This document shows positions 36,720 to 48,016 of a stretch of DNA of 64,000 nt, piece after piece. The notes under the pieces were generated by a model that had not been told where the DNA came from, searched no databases, and saw nothing but the letters and a program-made list of their open reading frames with translations. Origin of the DNA: Mastigocoleus sp. MO_188.B34 (GTDB taxonomy: Bacteria; Cyanobacteriota; Cyanobacteriia; Cyanobacteriales; Nostocaceae); the NCBI RefSeq assembly GCF_030065675.1, contig NZ_JASJDK010000023.1, positions 1 to 64,000 on the forward strand, in the 5' to 3' direction. Every line of letters begins with the position of its first letter. Within the stretch, counting starts at the first letter, position 1. The translations under genes and the position numbers were made by a program.

Positions 36720-37499
36720 TTATAACTCTTTTCTCCTTATGTTTGAAGACCAAGGATTTCTATATAGTAGTAGCCGTTGTTTCAAAATTAGCCATAAAAA
36801 TGGTAAAGCATCCAACAGATACCTTTTCCATAGTCGTCTTGGTTCATTCAAGAGTCTATATAACCACTCAAAACCAATTTCACTCATCCATTTTGGTGAA
36901 CGCTTGACATTGCCAGCTTCAAAATCGATTGTTGCTCCGATAGCCAAAAATATATTAATATTTTTCAATTGCTTTTTGTATTTGGCAATCCACATTTCTT
37001 GCTTGGGAGAACCTACACCGATAGCCAAAACTGTAGCCCCAGAATTATTAATTAATTCTACTATTCTTTCACATTCATCTTCTTTTTTCTCAAAACCAAA
37101 TGATGGTGAGTGTGCTGCGATAATAATATTTCTCCCAACCCTAGCGTTAATTTTTCTCTTCGCAGTTTGAACTATTTTCTCTTGAGAACCTAGTAAAAAT
37201 ATCTTGACATTTTCATCATTTTGGTAATATTTGTAAAAAGCTGGAAATAAGTCAGAGCCAGATATTTTTTCTAAAATTGGAGATCCCAAAAAATTAGATG
37301 CGTACATTAGTATCTTGCTATCGCAAACTCTGTAATCAGCTTCTTGATAGATGGAATAAAATTCCTTATTTTTCTGTAAGCATACTATGTGATTTACGTT
37401 GGGTGTAAATACCACTCCACCGCCGCGTAAATTTTCCAGCAAATCAACCATCTTGATATTGTGAATGGTTGTATTTAATAGCGTCACCCGTCTCATCAT
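36720..37499 (-). CDS. WecG/TagA/CpsF family glycosyltransferase (GT26)
   Basis: This protein of about 259 residues has the family signature: TPNVNHIV near the N-terminus, the acidic YRVCDSKIL segment, VKIFLLGSQEKIV, and the C-terminal GVGSPKQEMWIAKYK with FLAIGATIDFEAGNVKRSP. These enzymes transfer a ManNAc-type sugar to an undecaprenyl-linked acceptor. The ATG at 37499 was used; a TTG three codons upstream is possible. It opens the minus-strand run that continues into the Wzc-like gene, and it follows a 1.4 kb gene-free region that likely carries the cluster promoter. Confidence 0.92.
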   Translation of the reverse strand: MMRRVTLLNTTIHNIKMVDLLENLRGGGVVFTPNVNHIVCLQKNKEFYSIYQEADYRVCDSKILMYASNFLGSPILEKISGSDLFPAFYKYYQNDENVKIFLLGSQEKIVQTAKRKINARVGRNIIIAAHSPSFGFEKKEDECERIVELINNSGATVLAIGVGSPKQEMWIAKYKKQLKNINIFLAIGATIDFEAGNVKRSPKWMSEIGFEWLYRLLNEPRRLWKRYLLDALPFLWLILKQRLLLYRNPWSSNIRRKEL

Positions 37500-38909
37500 T
37501 ATTTTCAAAACAAAATGAATAAATATACTAAATATTAGTCATTTACTAGGTACAATTAACTAGGATATATCAGCCAATAAATTAGGATAGTCACTTACTC
37601 TAACAGTAATTGGGATACTAATAAAAACCAAAAAGTGTTTTAGGTTTATTAAATCTATTTTGAAAGTTTTTTCAAAGCATTTAAGGTCAAATTCAAGGTC
37701 AATATTATACCAAGCACAAACCTCAAATCCTATCTTTTTGAATTTAATTGATATGAGTACGTAAAACTACGACCTATTTATATCAATTCAATTTTAATTT
37801 TGTTTATTTTTGACATCTCTTTGATTGATAACACTCATCTGAAAAAAAGATGTAAACCATTTTTTGTGCCAGAATTTTTTCAGCTAAAAGAATTGCTGGT
37901 TTTCAGTGATTATTTATCCTTAATTGCGTGAAACATCTTTATACACGAAATTCAATCTAGTAAATTATATTGTTTATTTTGTCTGAAGCTCTACATCGGA
38001 TTGTGAAGCAAAGAACTTTTTACGATAGGAATATGTGTATTTTTAATGAATTTTATTCTACTAATAATTGGTTATAGGGATAGTGCATATAATTTCCAAA
38101 TACGTATGCCGAACATATAATCCAAATGTACATCTCAGAAATTAAACTAATTCAAAAGTAACCTGTGGGGTTATTCTGATATTTTAAGCCCAAAACAATC
38201 TATTTATTCTCTGCACTAGTACTTAGTTATACGATAATTAATATACACTTAAGTAAAGTTTTATTTGCACTAATAAAACTTACATTTTGTGGAATTTAAA
38301 TACATTACACTGAGTGTATATTTGACACCCTAGCAATCAGATATACTAGGCTTGAGGTAAATTATGTGCTATTGATAAATAGTAATTAATTAAGAAAGTA
38401 TAAGTTAGATGATATTTCCTGAAAAACATGGGTATGTACTGAATAATTCATGTAAAGCTGGAACATATAAAATTCAATAGTGAAACTTCAATAGGGTATA
38501 GAAAATATTTTTTGGTTGAAGCTCAACAAAAAGTTAAGTTGTAAGCGAACAAACCACATTTTACAATGATATCTCATTTGCACATCAATTTTCTTGTATC
38601 AACAAGATATCATTTAAGTAGGTGTTTTTTTGATGACACGTAATTAGAATTCATTCCAATAAATTTGGATACAGGTATCAAGTTAAAAAATCAAAACTTG
38701 TAGCATTTTTAGTGGCTGACACTTTATTAGGTAAAATTATTTTACACATATTTCTCAATTTATTACCTAACAGTAAAATTCTTTCTTTATCAGACTATTC
38801 AATAATTTGTTAGTCTCTGGAGGCAGAATCATACTGTTAGTGTGTTTGTATTTGTACGTGATGATGTTTACAAAGACTGGCTATAAAACCTGGGAATTAT
38901 AAATTTTGT
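37500..38909. promoter_or_regulatory. 1.4 kb gene-free region ahead of the polysaccharide cluster
   Basis: No open frame with coding character exists on either strand. The region is uniformly AT-rich, with small direct repeats (AAGGTCAA near 37683 and 37695). TTGACA at about 38321 on the plus strand is followed by TATACT with a spacer of about 14, shorter than normal. Its length and position before a minus-strand operon suggest a long leader or several regulatory sites, but no specific element could be proved. Confidence 0.4.
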
Positions 38910-40697
38910 TCAACGCACAGTCTTAAACCACTCCACAATTCCATCTGCAAGGGTGTTAGCTAATTTTTGTTGAGATTTGGGATTAACTACCCATTCAAAT
39001 TCTGAAGGGTTACTCATAAAACCCAACTCCAATAAAAGTGAAGGAGCTTCTGCTGGACGGGTTAATGCTAAATTATTCCAAAACACACCATAGGATGGTC
39101 TATTAAGTTTTTTGACTAAGTAATTGTGCAAAAATATTGCCGAACTATGGGCTTGGGGATGATACCAAAAAATACCTACACCTCTAGTATTCTCTGCATC
39201 TCCATAATCTGGGAGGGCATTGTAGTGAACTGAAAGTGCAAGTGCTGGTTCTTCTCGAGCAATAATTTTTTGACGTTCTCGCAAAGAAACGTCTTGATCG
39301 TCTTCCCGGGTCATGACAACCGTTGCACCCCTTTTCACCAAAGCATCCCGTAGTAATTTAGAAACACTTAGATTGACATCTTTTTCCGGATAACCTGTAG
39401 GACCAACCGCACCACTTTCTTTACCTCCATGTCCAGGATCGAGTAAAATTTTAATACCAGACAGTGGCTTACGTCGGCTACGCGAAATTCTCGGAGCATG
39501 ACGTAGCTTTAAGACTAAACTTGTGCCTTCGTAGCTCAGTGTGTGTCCCCATTGCTGTTCTGATTTAACATTAAAGGTGTATCGTACCTGACTTGGGGTT
39601 ATTTGCTGCCAGTCCAGTCGTGAAATGAACGGATTATCATCCAAACGAATAATGTCAGTTTGTGCCGTCGTGTTGTGTAGGGTAAGAGAAAAAGTGCGAT
39701 CGCTTTGGTGGACGCTAATAGGTACCGGAACTTGTAGTGGGAAAGTTATCTGAGTAGCATCAGAAAATTTTCGCGATCCAACACTACGAATTACAGTTGC
39801 TGGCGGGATAGCACCATTCAAAATCTGGGTTTCTTTACCGTTAATCCAAGCACCGTAGTCCAAACGTAACCAGTCACCTTCCGAGCCAGTAATTGCCGCT
39901 CTTGTTCCCTTTGGTAATGGCGTCAGTCTAGAATAATTAGTACTTGGTCCCGTACGTGCTACCCCTGCATCCGCTGTGACCTCAACCACTTGTAGGATTG
40001 CTGGTGAAAGAATAGATACTTTACCTGGTGCTCTTTGAGTAAATTTCTTGCCTTTAAGGTCAAGCTTATAAACGGGTTGTCCAAAATTCCCAGATCTTCC
40101 TACAACAGTACAACCTGCATATTTACCACCCATTTGTTTGTTATAAGGCTGATTTGTTCCCGTTAAGGCTGCTAAATTGCTTGGTAATTTAGCTTGTTGT
40201 GGTTGGGGATAAAGACGAATGTTTCGATAGCCTAATCTAACGGATACCTTGCCATCCGGGGGTGCTATAGCACTAAAACAGATCCTATCATCTGGCATTC
40301 TGGCTATATCTACTGCTGGAGTTAGAGAATTTACAGCAAATGCTAATCCTCGGGGAATTTTTGGTTCAGTGGCTACTCTAGTCACCACTATTTCAATTTT
40401 TTGGTTTCCGTGGCGGACTGTAAACTTATTATCTCCTAATTTCAGGGGAAAACTGGGAGCAAAATGACCAGCTTGGGAACGTGTTATTGACCGATCATTT
40501 ATGAAAACCTGTCCGGTTTGCGGTGCTGTACCAATGAAGAAAATTTTATCCGAAGATGTTTTATGGTTCGTCCGGGGATAAACCACCTTCAGAGACTGTT
40601 CTTGTGCTACAGCAGGGGAGTGATTAACGATGATAGGCGTTAACAGAACTAATCCAATAAGAGGTTTGACGTTAACAGAAAACAAATTTCTCAACAT
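38910..40697 (-). CDS. N-acetylmuramoyl-L-alanine amidase (Amidase_3) with SH3-like domain
   Basis: This 595-residue exported cell-wall hydrolase has a signal peptide (about 1-31), then beta-rich regions including an SH3b-like segment (about 235-295: TADAGVARTGPSTNYSRL and WLRLDYGAWI). The C-terminal zinc amidase domain (about 410-592) has the metal and catalytic residues DPGHGG (His), PEKDVNL (Glu), SVHYNA (His) and LLELGF (Glu). It cleaves the bond between muramic acid and the stem peptide. In filamentous cyanobacteria AmiC-type amidases also drill septal nanopores; whether this is such an enzyme is not shown. It is divergent from pyrG, with a 59-base gap. Confidence 0.93.
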   Translation of the reverse strand: MLRNLFSVNVKPLIGLVLLTPIIVNHSPAVAQEQSLKVVYPRTNHKTSSDKIFFIGTAPQTGQVFINDRSITRSQAGHFAPSFPLKLGDNKFTVRHGNQKIEIVVTRVATEPKIPRGLAFAVNSLTPAVDIARMPDDRICFSAIAPPDGKVSVRLGYRNIRLYPQPQQAKLPSNLAALTGTNQPYNKQMGGKYAGCTVVGRSGNFGQPVYKLDLKGKKFTQRAPGKVSILSPAILQVVEVTADAGVARTGPSTNYSRLTPLPKGTRAAITGSEGDWLRLDYGAWINGKETQILNGAIPPATVIRSVGSRKFSDATQITFPLQVPVPISVHQSDRTFSLTLHNTTAQTDIIRLDDNPFISRLDWQQITPSQVRYTFNVKSEQQWGHTLSYEGTSLVLKLRHAPRISRSRRKPLSGIKILLDPGHGGKESGAVGPTGYPEKDVNLSVSKLLRDALVKRGATVVMTREDDQDVSLRERQKIIAREEPALALSVHYNALPDYGDAENTRGVGIFWYHPQAHSSAIFLHNYLVKKLNRPSYGVFWNNLALTRPAEAPSLLLELGFMSNPSEFEWVVNPKSQQKLANTLADGIVEWFKTVR

Positions 40698-40732
40698 TTA
40701 CTGTGGCACAATGACGGGATGTATTTTTTTAG

Positions 40733-42394
<1,662 letters not shown>

Positions 42395-42530
42395 GTCTGC
42401 CAAAATTTTGATATTTTGTCCGGGTATATACGCAGAACGTTACAGTACTTAACCCCTTATACTTGCCATAGGGGATGTTGTACTAAAGTATGCTGACGAC
42501 ATCAAGACAAACAAACTTGAGGAGATGAGG

Positions 42531-42965
42531 GTGGCGTACTGGGCAAAAATAGTTCACGAGAGAAATGAATATGTAGTGAATTTTGAGCGAGTGACTGCTT
42601 TTTGCTGTGAAGCAAATGGCAGAGTAACGTTTTGGCTACCAGATTGTGCAATACCCATCGTCATTAATCCCTTAAGTAACCCCCAAGACTATAAAAAAGT
42701 TCTGGAGTACATCAAGCGATTTACAGAGTTGGAATTTGAGAATACTTATTGGGTAAAAATTTTCTACGACAGAAATGAATACATTATCAATCTCAACTGT
42801 ATTAGCTCTTTTTGTCACGAGCCAAATGGCAGGATAACATTCTGGTTGCCAGATAGTACCATACCTATCATAATTAATCCTGTAAGTAACTCAGATTCTT
42901 ACAAAAAAGTCTTAGAGTATATTCACAAGGAAACGGGATATTATTTTACAGAAAGTCAAAAGTAA
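42531..42965 (+). CDS. Tandem-domain protein of unknown function
   Basis: This 144-residue protein is made of two copies of a domain of about 70 residues. Shared blocks in order are YWAKIVHERNEY / YWVKIFYDRNEY, the C-x-E-x-NGR-x-TFWLPD core, IPI-x-INP-x-SN and YKKVLEYI. GAGGAG ends directly before the ATG at 42525, which is too close, but is 6 bases from the in-frame GTG at 42531, so GTG is the better start. It has no signal, membrane segment or known motif. Conserved Cys residues (FCCE and FCHE) occur in each copy. It follows pyrG by about 135 bases; the function is unknown. Confidence 0.75.
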   Translation: MAYWAKIVHERNEYVVNFERVTAFCCEANGRVTFWLPDCAIPIVINPLSNPQDYKKVLEYIKRFTELEFENTYWVKIFYDRNEYIINLNCISSFCHEPNGRITFWLPDSTIPIIINPVSNSDSYKKVLEYIHKETGYYFTESQK

Positions 42966-43044
42966 AGTTATATCGGACATTTGATTATCTACTCTAGATT
43001 TATTTGTAAATTAGAACTGCCAATTATCCATTACCTTTTACCAA

Positions 43045-43936
43045 TTACCGAACTAAGGCAAGTGCTAATTTGGTAGCACCAAGCATTCCAGGTGAGTTAC
43101 CCAACTTAGAAGTTAATATTTCTAAGCCAATGCGAGAAGTTGGCATGACTCGTTTTTCAACTTCTGCGATCGCAGTTGGTAAGAAAAAAATTGCACTAGC
43201 GCTAAAACCACCTCCAATTACAATTGCTTCTGGGGTAAGGACATAAATTAAGCTGGTTAAGCCAACACCCAAATCACGACCATATTGTTGCCAAAGTTTT
43301 AAGGCATTGATGTCACCACTTCTCGCAGCCTCAGCTAATTCGTGGGGCTTTTTACCAGTACGCTGATAAATAGCGGTAGCAGAGGTGAACTGTTCTAATG
43401 AACCTTGATTGCCACTTTTACACTTCGATCATTGAGCCTTGAAAGTAATTATACTTAATTCTCCTCCAGTCCCTTGATGAGTAATAAATAAATTGCCGTT
43501 TAGAATTATGGCACCCCCAATTCCAGTACCCAAGGTCAGAAGAATAAAGTTCTGAAAATTACGACCAGCACCCAACCAAGCTTTACCTAAACCCGCACAG
43601 TTTGCATCGTTTGCTATAACTGCTGCTTTACCTGTCCTTGCTTCTATCTCCGAAGCAAGAGGAATATCATACCATTGAGGTAAATTAATTGCAACCTTCG
43701 CTATTATCCCATTTGCATCGGCAGGTCCGGGAGTTCCTATACCAGTTGCTCAAGTTTGATTTTCTGTATCTATTTTGGCGCTCGCATCTACCATTGTTGA
43801 GATCGCTGCTTCTGGAATCGCCAGTTGGGGAGTAGGTACAGTTAGGGACTACAAACAGCTACCCATCAGCAGTAAACCTTCCTAACTTAATAGTTATTCC
43901 TTGGAAGCCAATGCCCACTACTTGAAAATCATCCAC
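43045..43936 (-). pseudogene. Decayed ROK-family sugar kinase
   Basis: Conceptual translation of the minus strand gives an almost full ROK kinase: IKLGRFTADG, GTPGPADANG, VIANDANCAG, LTLGTGIGGAIILNG, the CxSGNQGSLEQ-like zinc region, and the C-terminus PEAIVIGGGFSASAIFF. It is broken by a one-base frame change after FTADG and by in-frame stops. These are a TAG in the same area, a TGA before ATGIGTPG (about 43750) and a TGA before SKCKSGNQG (about 43430). The N-terminal ATP motif is also degenerate (GIGFQGITIK where GIDLGGTxIK is usual). The intact enzyme would phosphorylate glucose or a similar sugar. Confidence 0.9.
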
Positions 43937-43996
43937 TGAAACTTTTTCAAATGATTTTGTGTCAAATGTTTGACTAATAGCTCCTATTTTTTATAT

Positions 43997-44269
43997 TTAT
44001 TTATAGCAGTTGTAGCGAACAAATTCGCTAGGGTAAATATCATAAACTAAATTATTGAAATTTTTTGTATTGAAAATATTTGTAGTTTGCCATAACGGTT
44101 CTGCTCGGTCGGGAATAGCATACGCTTGTTCTAGCCCGCTACTTGGGGGATAAAAACTTGAATTACTTTGCCAAGAAACCAATGGAGTTCCTCGCAATAT
44201 ACCAGTTAGGGCAACAAAAAGCATAAAACCGCCTGCAGCTGCAGCAATTAGAGATAAGTTATCTTTCAC
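43997..44269 (-). CDS. Small predicted membrane protein
   Basis: This 90-residue frame begins at a GTG. One hydrophobic segment (about 5-24, LIAAAAGGFMLFVALTGIL) is followed by a polar, Ser/Tyr/Asn-rich tail of about 65 residues with Trp at two positions. The topology would be a single anchor with an exported or cytoplasmic tail. I do not recognise it. It lies between the ROK kinase remnant and the ABC permease, and the good hydrophobic segment argues for a real gene. Confidence 0.5.
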   Translation of the reverse strand: MKDNLSLIAAAAGGFMLFVALTGILRGTPLVSWQSNSSFYPPSSGLEQAYAIPDRAEPLWQTTNIFNTKNFNNLVYDIYPSEFVRYNCYK

Positions 44270-44419
44270 ACCAAAATCTCACATAAAAGTACAACAGATA
44301 ATCAATCGTGTTAGACCATGAAGTTAATGTGTTAGTGGTATTTGTACTGAGTCAAACACTAATAACAAACTACTACTCCATAAATACGAATTTCCAACAA
44401 CAAATAATCTACAAGCAAA

Positions 44420-45301
44420 TTATTCTTTTCCTGTGCGGGGATTGATAAACTCATTCAATCCCTCACCAAGTAAAGATAGTCCCACAACCATTAAAGTCAT
44501 TGCCAAACCAGGAAATAGTGTTGTCCACCAAATCCCTGTGGGTAAAGCTTCTAAGGCTTGGCGTAAATCGTGACCCCATTCTGGTACTTCCGCTGGTAAT
44601 CCCAAACCTAAAAAACCCAAGCCTCCCAAAACCAGAATTGCATCTGCAGCATTCAAGGTGAAAAGCACGGGTACGCTTTGAATTACATTTAAAAACAGAT
44701 ACCTAGAAAGCACCTGCCAAGTATTTGCTCCCATTGCTTGGGCTGCTTCAATGAATACCTCTGTTTTCACGCTAACTGTATGATTGCGGACAACTCTATA
44801 ATATTGAGGTATGTAAGCAATACTGATTGCGATCGCGGCGTTTAATATTCCCCTACCGACAACAAAAGCTAAGGTAACTGACAATAGCAATCCTGGTAAT
44901 GTGTAAATACTGTCCATCATAAACAGTAATACCCGATCTAGCCAGCCGCCTAAATAGCCACTTACCATTCCTAATGGTACCCCAATAGCCATACTCAGCG
45001 CTGTTGCTAAAATTACTACCTTTAGCGCAGCTTGTATGCCAAAAATTGTCCGAGAAAAGATATCATATCCCAGACGACTAGTGCCAAACCAATGTTGCAA
45101 TGAAGGTAAGGTGTGAATTGGATTGTCAAGAAATTCAGTTGGGTCTTGTAGTAAGCCCAAACCTTGAAACAAAGGGGCAAACAAAGCGAGAAAAATAAAT
45201 CCTAGAGTAATAATTAATCCTATAAACGTTAACTTTTGGGAGAGATTAGGATTTTTAGTCAAACGAAATAATCTAGGTAGGGAAGTTTTGACAACTGTCA
45301 T
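44420..45301 (-). CDS. Oligopeptide/nickel-type ABC transporter permease (DppC/OppC)
   Basis: This 293-residue protein has six hydrophobic segments. It has the N-terminal OppC-type region (LFAPLFQGLGLLQDP, GTSRLGYDIFSR) and the EAA loop EAAQAMGANTWQVLSRYLF (about 185-203), which contacts the ATPase. Importers of this class take up peptides, nickel or similar solutes. The partner permease, the binding protein and the ATPases are not beside it, so in this genome the system is split, as is common in cyanobacteria. The substrate is not predictable. Confidence 0.9.
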   Translation of the reverse strand: MTVVKTSLPRLFRLTKNPNLSQKLTFIGLIITLGFIFLALFAPLFQGLGLLQDPTEFLDNPIHTLPSLQHWFGTSRLGYDIFSRTIFGIQAALKVVILATALSMAIGVPLGMVSGYLGGWLDRVLLFMMDSIYTLPGLLLSVTLAFVVGRGILNAAIAISIAYIPQYYRVVRNHTVSVKTEVFIEAAQAMGANTWQVLSRYLFLNVIQSVPVLFTLNAADAILVLGGLGFLGLGLPAEVPEWGHDLRQALEALPTGIWWTTLFPGLAMTLMVVGLSLLGEGLNEFINPRTGKE

Positions 45302-45707
45302 ATAAATATTTACAGATTATGAATCATAATTTATGTTAATGCCTATCCCTTGTGGTGGCTTTGCATATATTTTTATCACTCTAAGCCCTCAAAGGTAAGT
45401 TGTAACAGAAGAAAGTTTCAATTTCGCAAGTAATTTTCTCAACTCAATATCAAAAACTCAATGCTTTACACTACCACTTGTATAGATAATATGTAATTTT
45501 TAATGATAAATTAGTGCAAAAGATGTTATTATTACCACTCCTGATTCCTAACCTCGAATTACTGTTGGTTACCCCATAGAATTCTCTGACACCTCCATAA
45601 ATGGAGAATCCCCACGCGTAATACATGGTGAATTACAAGAACTTTCAGTATTAGCGCAGAGCATCAGCAGGATATTACAAATGATAAATTATTTAAATTA
45701 CTGGAAA
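45302..45707. other. Intergenic region with small hairpin
   Basis: No coding frame is supported. A short inverted repeat CTCCAT-AA-ATGGAG lies near 45593-45606, and it is flanked by GC-richer sequence. Confidence 0.4.
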
Positions 45708-47069
45708 TCACAAATTACTGGAAATTAGTTCGCGGTATTGACTTTTTTGCTTCACACCTTTGACTTCATGTAACAATTCTTTATTTTTGAAAAATTGGAT
45801 TGTTGGGGTTCCAGTAACACCAGCTTGTTCAGCAATTTCTCGTTCTTCATCGATATCAATTTCTACAAAATGAATTTTCCCATCAAACTCATCTATTACT
45901 TTATTTAATATGGGTTTGAGTGTGTGACAGGGTCCACAACCAGGAGCGACATATTTGACTATCAACAAGCGATCGCTATCGTGAAATAGCTTTCTCAGAG
46001 CATAACTACCTACATGGCGCATCTGATCGATATGAAATCCTTCTGGTGCTGCGCTTGTAGTTGAGTGCTTTTCCCGTTTCTGCTCTATTGCTTCTGCTGT
46101 TTGATGAAATTCTTGCACCAAGTTATTCATAGATAACCAACGTTCTGCGAGTAACGCCGCCATGCAGCCCGTACCAGCAGCAGTGATAGCTTGACGATAT
46201 TCATGGTCTTGTACGTCACCAGCAGCAAATACTCCTTCTAAACTGGTTTCTACTGAACCAGGCTTGGTAACAATGTATCCCCCTGCATCTAATTCCAATT
46301 GTCCTTGAAATAAAGATGTATTGGGGTTGTGACCTATGGCGTAAAACAAACCTTTTGCTTGTAGTTCTTTTTCTTCGCCAGTTTTGCGGTTACGAACTTT
46401 GACCCCTTCCATCCAGCCATTTCCGAATACATCCACGGCTTCTGTATTCCAGTGGACTTCGATTTTGGGGTTATTTAAAACTCGGTCTTGCATCGCTTTG
46501 GACGCTCGCATTTGCTCGGAACGCACCAATAAATTAACCTTAGAACCATACTTAGTCAGGTATGCAGCTTCTTCTGCAGCCGAATCACCACCACCAATCA
46601 CTGCTAATTCTTGACTGTTAAAGGTTGGTGTCGCACCATCACAGATTGCACAAGCAGAAATTCCCCGACTCCAATATTCTTTCTCGCTTGGTAACCCCAA
46701 ACGTTTTGCCGTCGCTCCTGTCGCAACAATAATTGTATTAGCTTTAAATTCACGCTCTTCCGAACGCACCGTAAAAGGGCGTTGAGACAGATCTACTTCT
46801 GTCACATCTTCCGTATATAATTCGGCTCCCCAGCGTTCAGCTTGAGCTTTCATATTATCCATTAAGTGCGGTCCCGTAATTCCTTCAGGAAAACCTGGGA
46901 AATTTTCAACCTCGGTTGTCGTCATCAATTGACCCCCAGGTAATCCCCCCGCTTGGAAACCTTCGAATACCACAGGTTTGAGATTTGCTCTGGCTGCATA
47001 AATCGCTGCTGTGTATCCAGCAGGACCAGAACCAATTATCACTACATTTTCTACTGCTTGATTGGTCAT
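45708..47069 (-). CDS. NADPH-thioredoxin reductase / thioredoxin fusion (NTRC)
   Basis: This 453-residue fusion protein has an N-terminal flavoprotein domain with the FAD motif [18 protein letters not shown], the redox pair CAIC and the NADPH motif [11 protein letters not shown]. The C-terminal thioredoxin domain (about 345-453) has the active site CGPC and the cis-Pro loop [15 protein letters not shown] uses NADPH to reduce 2-Cys peroxiredoxins and other targets, so that thioredoxin control can work in the dark. ATG 47069 begins [15 protein letters not shown]. The longer frame to 47207 has the wrong composition. The thioredoxin part is complete. Confidence 0.95.
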   Translation of the reverse strand: MTNQAVENVVIIGSGPAGYTAAIYAARANLKPVVFEGFQAGGLPGGQLMTTTEVENFPGFPEGITGPHLMDNMKAQAERWGAELYTEDVTEVDLSQRPFTVRSEEREFKANTIIVATGATAKRLGLPSEKEYWSRGISACAICDGATPTFNSQELAVIGGGDSAAEEAAYLTKYGSKVNLLVRSEQMRASKAMQDRVLNNPKIEVHWNTEAVDVFGNGWMEGVKVRNRKTGEEKELQAKGLFYAIGHNPNTSLFQGQLELDAGGYIVTKPGSVETSLEGVFAAGDVQDHEYRQAITAAGTGCMAALLAERWLSMNNLVQEFHQTAEAIEQKREKHSTTSAAPEGFHIDQMRHVGSYALRKLFHDSDRLLIVKYVAPGCGPCHTLKPILNKVIDEFDGKIHFVEIDIDEEREIAEQAGVTGTPTIQFFKNKELLHEVKGVKQKSQYRELISSNL

Positions 47070-47455
47070 TGTATTCATAATCATAACGACTACGACTAAT
47101 ATAACACAATCATAACTTATCGAACCTTTATTCAAGTATGAGGGTTTGGGAAGAGTAGAAACTCTTTTGTATTCTGCTAAATCCCAAATCAAGGCGCATA
47201 AATGCAAATATTTTTCTGGTTATTACTGTTTCGTCACAGTTGTAGTGATCGCTGCAGTCATCATCCCACACCCATACTTTCTAAAAAATATTGGCTTTAA
47301 AAAGCTTCTAAATATGATGAGAGCAAAGGATTCAGCCTTCACTTTGAAAATTACTCCAAAAAATTTTTTCAAGAGTGATATGAAACGATTTCGAGGTGGG
47401 TAAGTTATTTCTAGAAACCAATAAAACAGTATTTATCATAAAAGGAAATCCAGAT
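47070..47455. promoter_or_regulatory. Divergent promoter region of NTRC and pilin genes
   Basis: This region of about 386 bases separates NTRC (minus) and the pilin gene (plus). No gene is supported inside it. AAAGGA at 47441-47446, 9 bases before the ATG at 47456, is the pilin ribosome site. No promoter boxes were assigned with confidence. Confidence 0.45.
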
Positions 47456-48016
47456 ATGAATACCAGTTTAAAAGCTAAGCTTATTCAAAACTTATCGAGT
47501 AAAAATAAAGGTGATGAAGGTTTTACTCTAATTGAATTATTAGTTGTAATTATCATTATTGGAATTCTTTCTGCTATTGCATTACCATCTTTTTTGAACC
47601 AAGCAAATAAAGCGAAACAATCTGAAGCAAAAACAATTGTTGGTTCTATGAATAGAGCCCAGCAAACATATTACTTAGAAAATAACGAATTTGCAGATAA
47701 AGATGGTTTTGGTGGATTAGGTCTTGGTGTTAAAACAGAAACTGATAACTATAAGTATGAAATATCTGGTGGTGGTACTGGTAAGACATTAGTCACCAAC
47801 CAAGCACAATTGAAAGCAGCAAAAAGTGCACTCAAAGCTTATATTGGTGGAGTTACTGTAGGAACTGTTAAAGATACAAATGAAGCAACAACTATAGCTA
47901 CACTGTGTGAAGGCTTAAAACCTGGAAGCGCTGGCGGAAAAGATGGAAAACAGGATGTTACTGCTACTGCAAACGAAGTTAAATGTCCTGCAGACTATAA
48001 GAGTTTATCTAGCTAA
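47456..48016 (+). CDS. pilA: Type IV major pilin-like protein (PilA)
   Basis: This 186-residue prepilin has a polar leader of about 22 residues ending in Gly. The prepilin peptidase site and hydrophobic spine follow, EGFTLIELLVVIIIIGIL, with Glu5 of the mature protein conserved. NQANKAKQSEAKTIVGSMNRAQQTYY is typical of cyanobacterial PilA. Two Cys residues near the C-terminus (TLCEGL and VKCPADY) can form the disulphide loop. The start at 47456 is set by AAAGGA upstream. It should assemble into pili for motility, adhesion or DNA uptake. It is monocistronic, with a terminator 50 bases downstream. Confidence 0.93.
   Translation: MNTSLKAKLIQNLSSKNKGDEGFTLIELLVVIIIIGILSAIALPSFLNQANKAKQSEAKTIVGSMNRAQQTYYLENNEFADKDGFGGLGLGVKTETDNYKYEISGGGTGKTLVTNQAQLKAAKSALKAYIGGVTVGTVKDTNEATTIATLCEGLKPGSAGGKDGKQDVTATANEVKCPADYKSLSS

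Noticed and set aside
38315-38350. Sigma-70-like promoter (TTGACA ... TATACT) on the plus strand
   Set aside because: The spacer is about 14 bases and no plus-strand gene follows until pyrG, 2.4 kb away.
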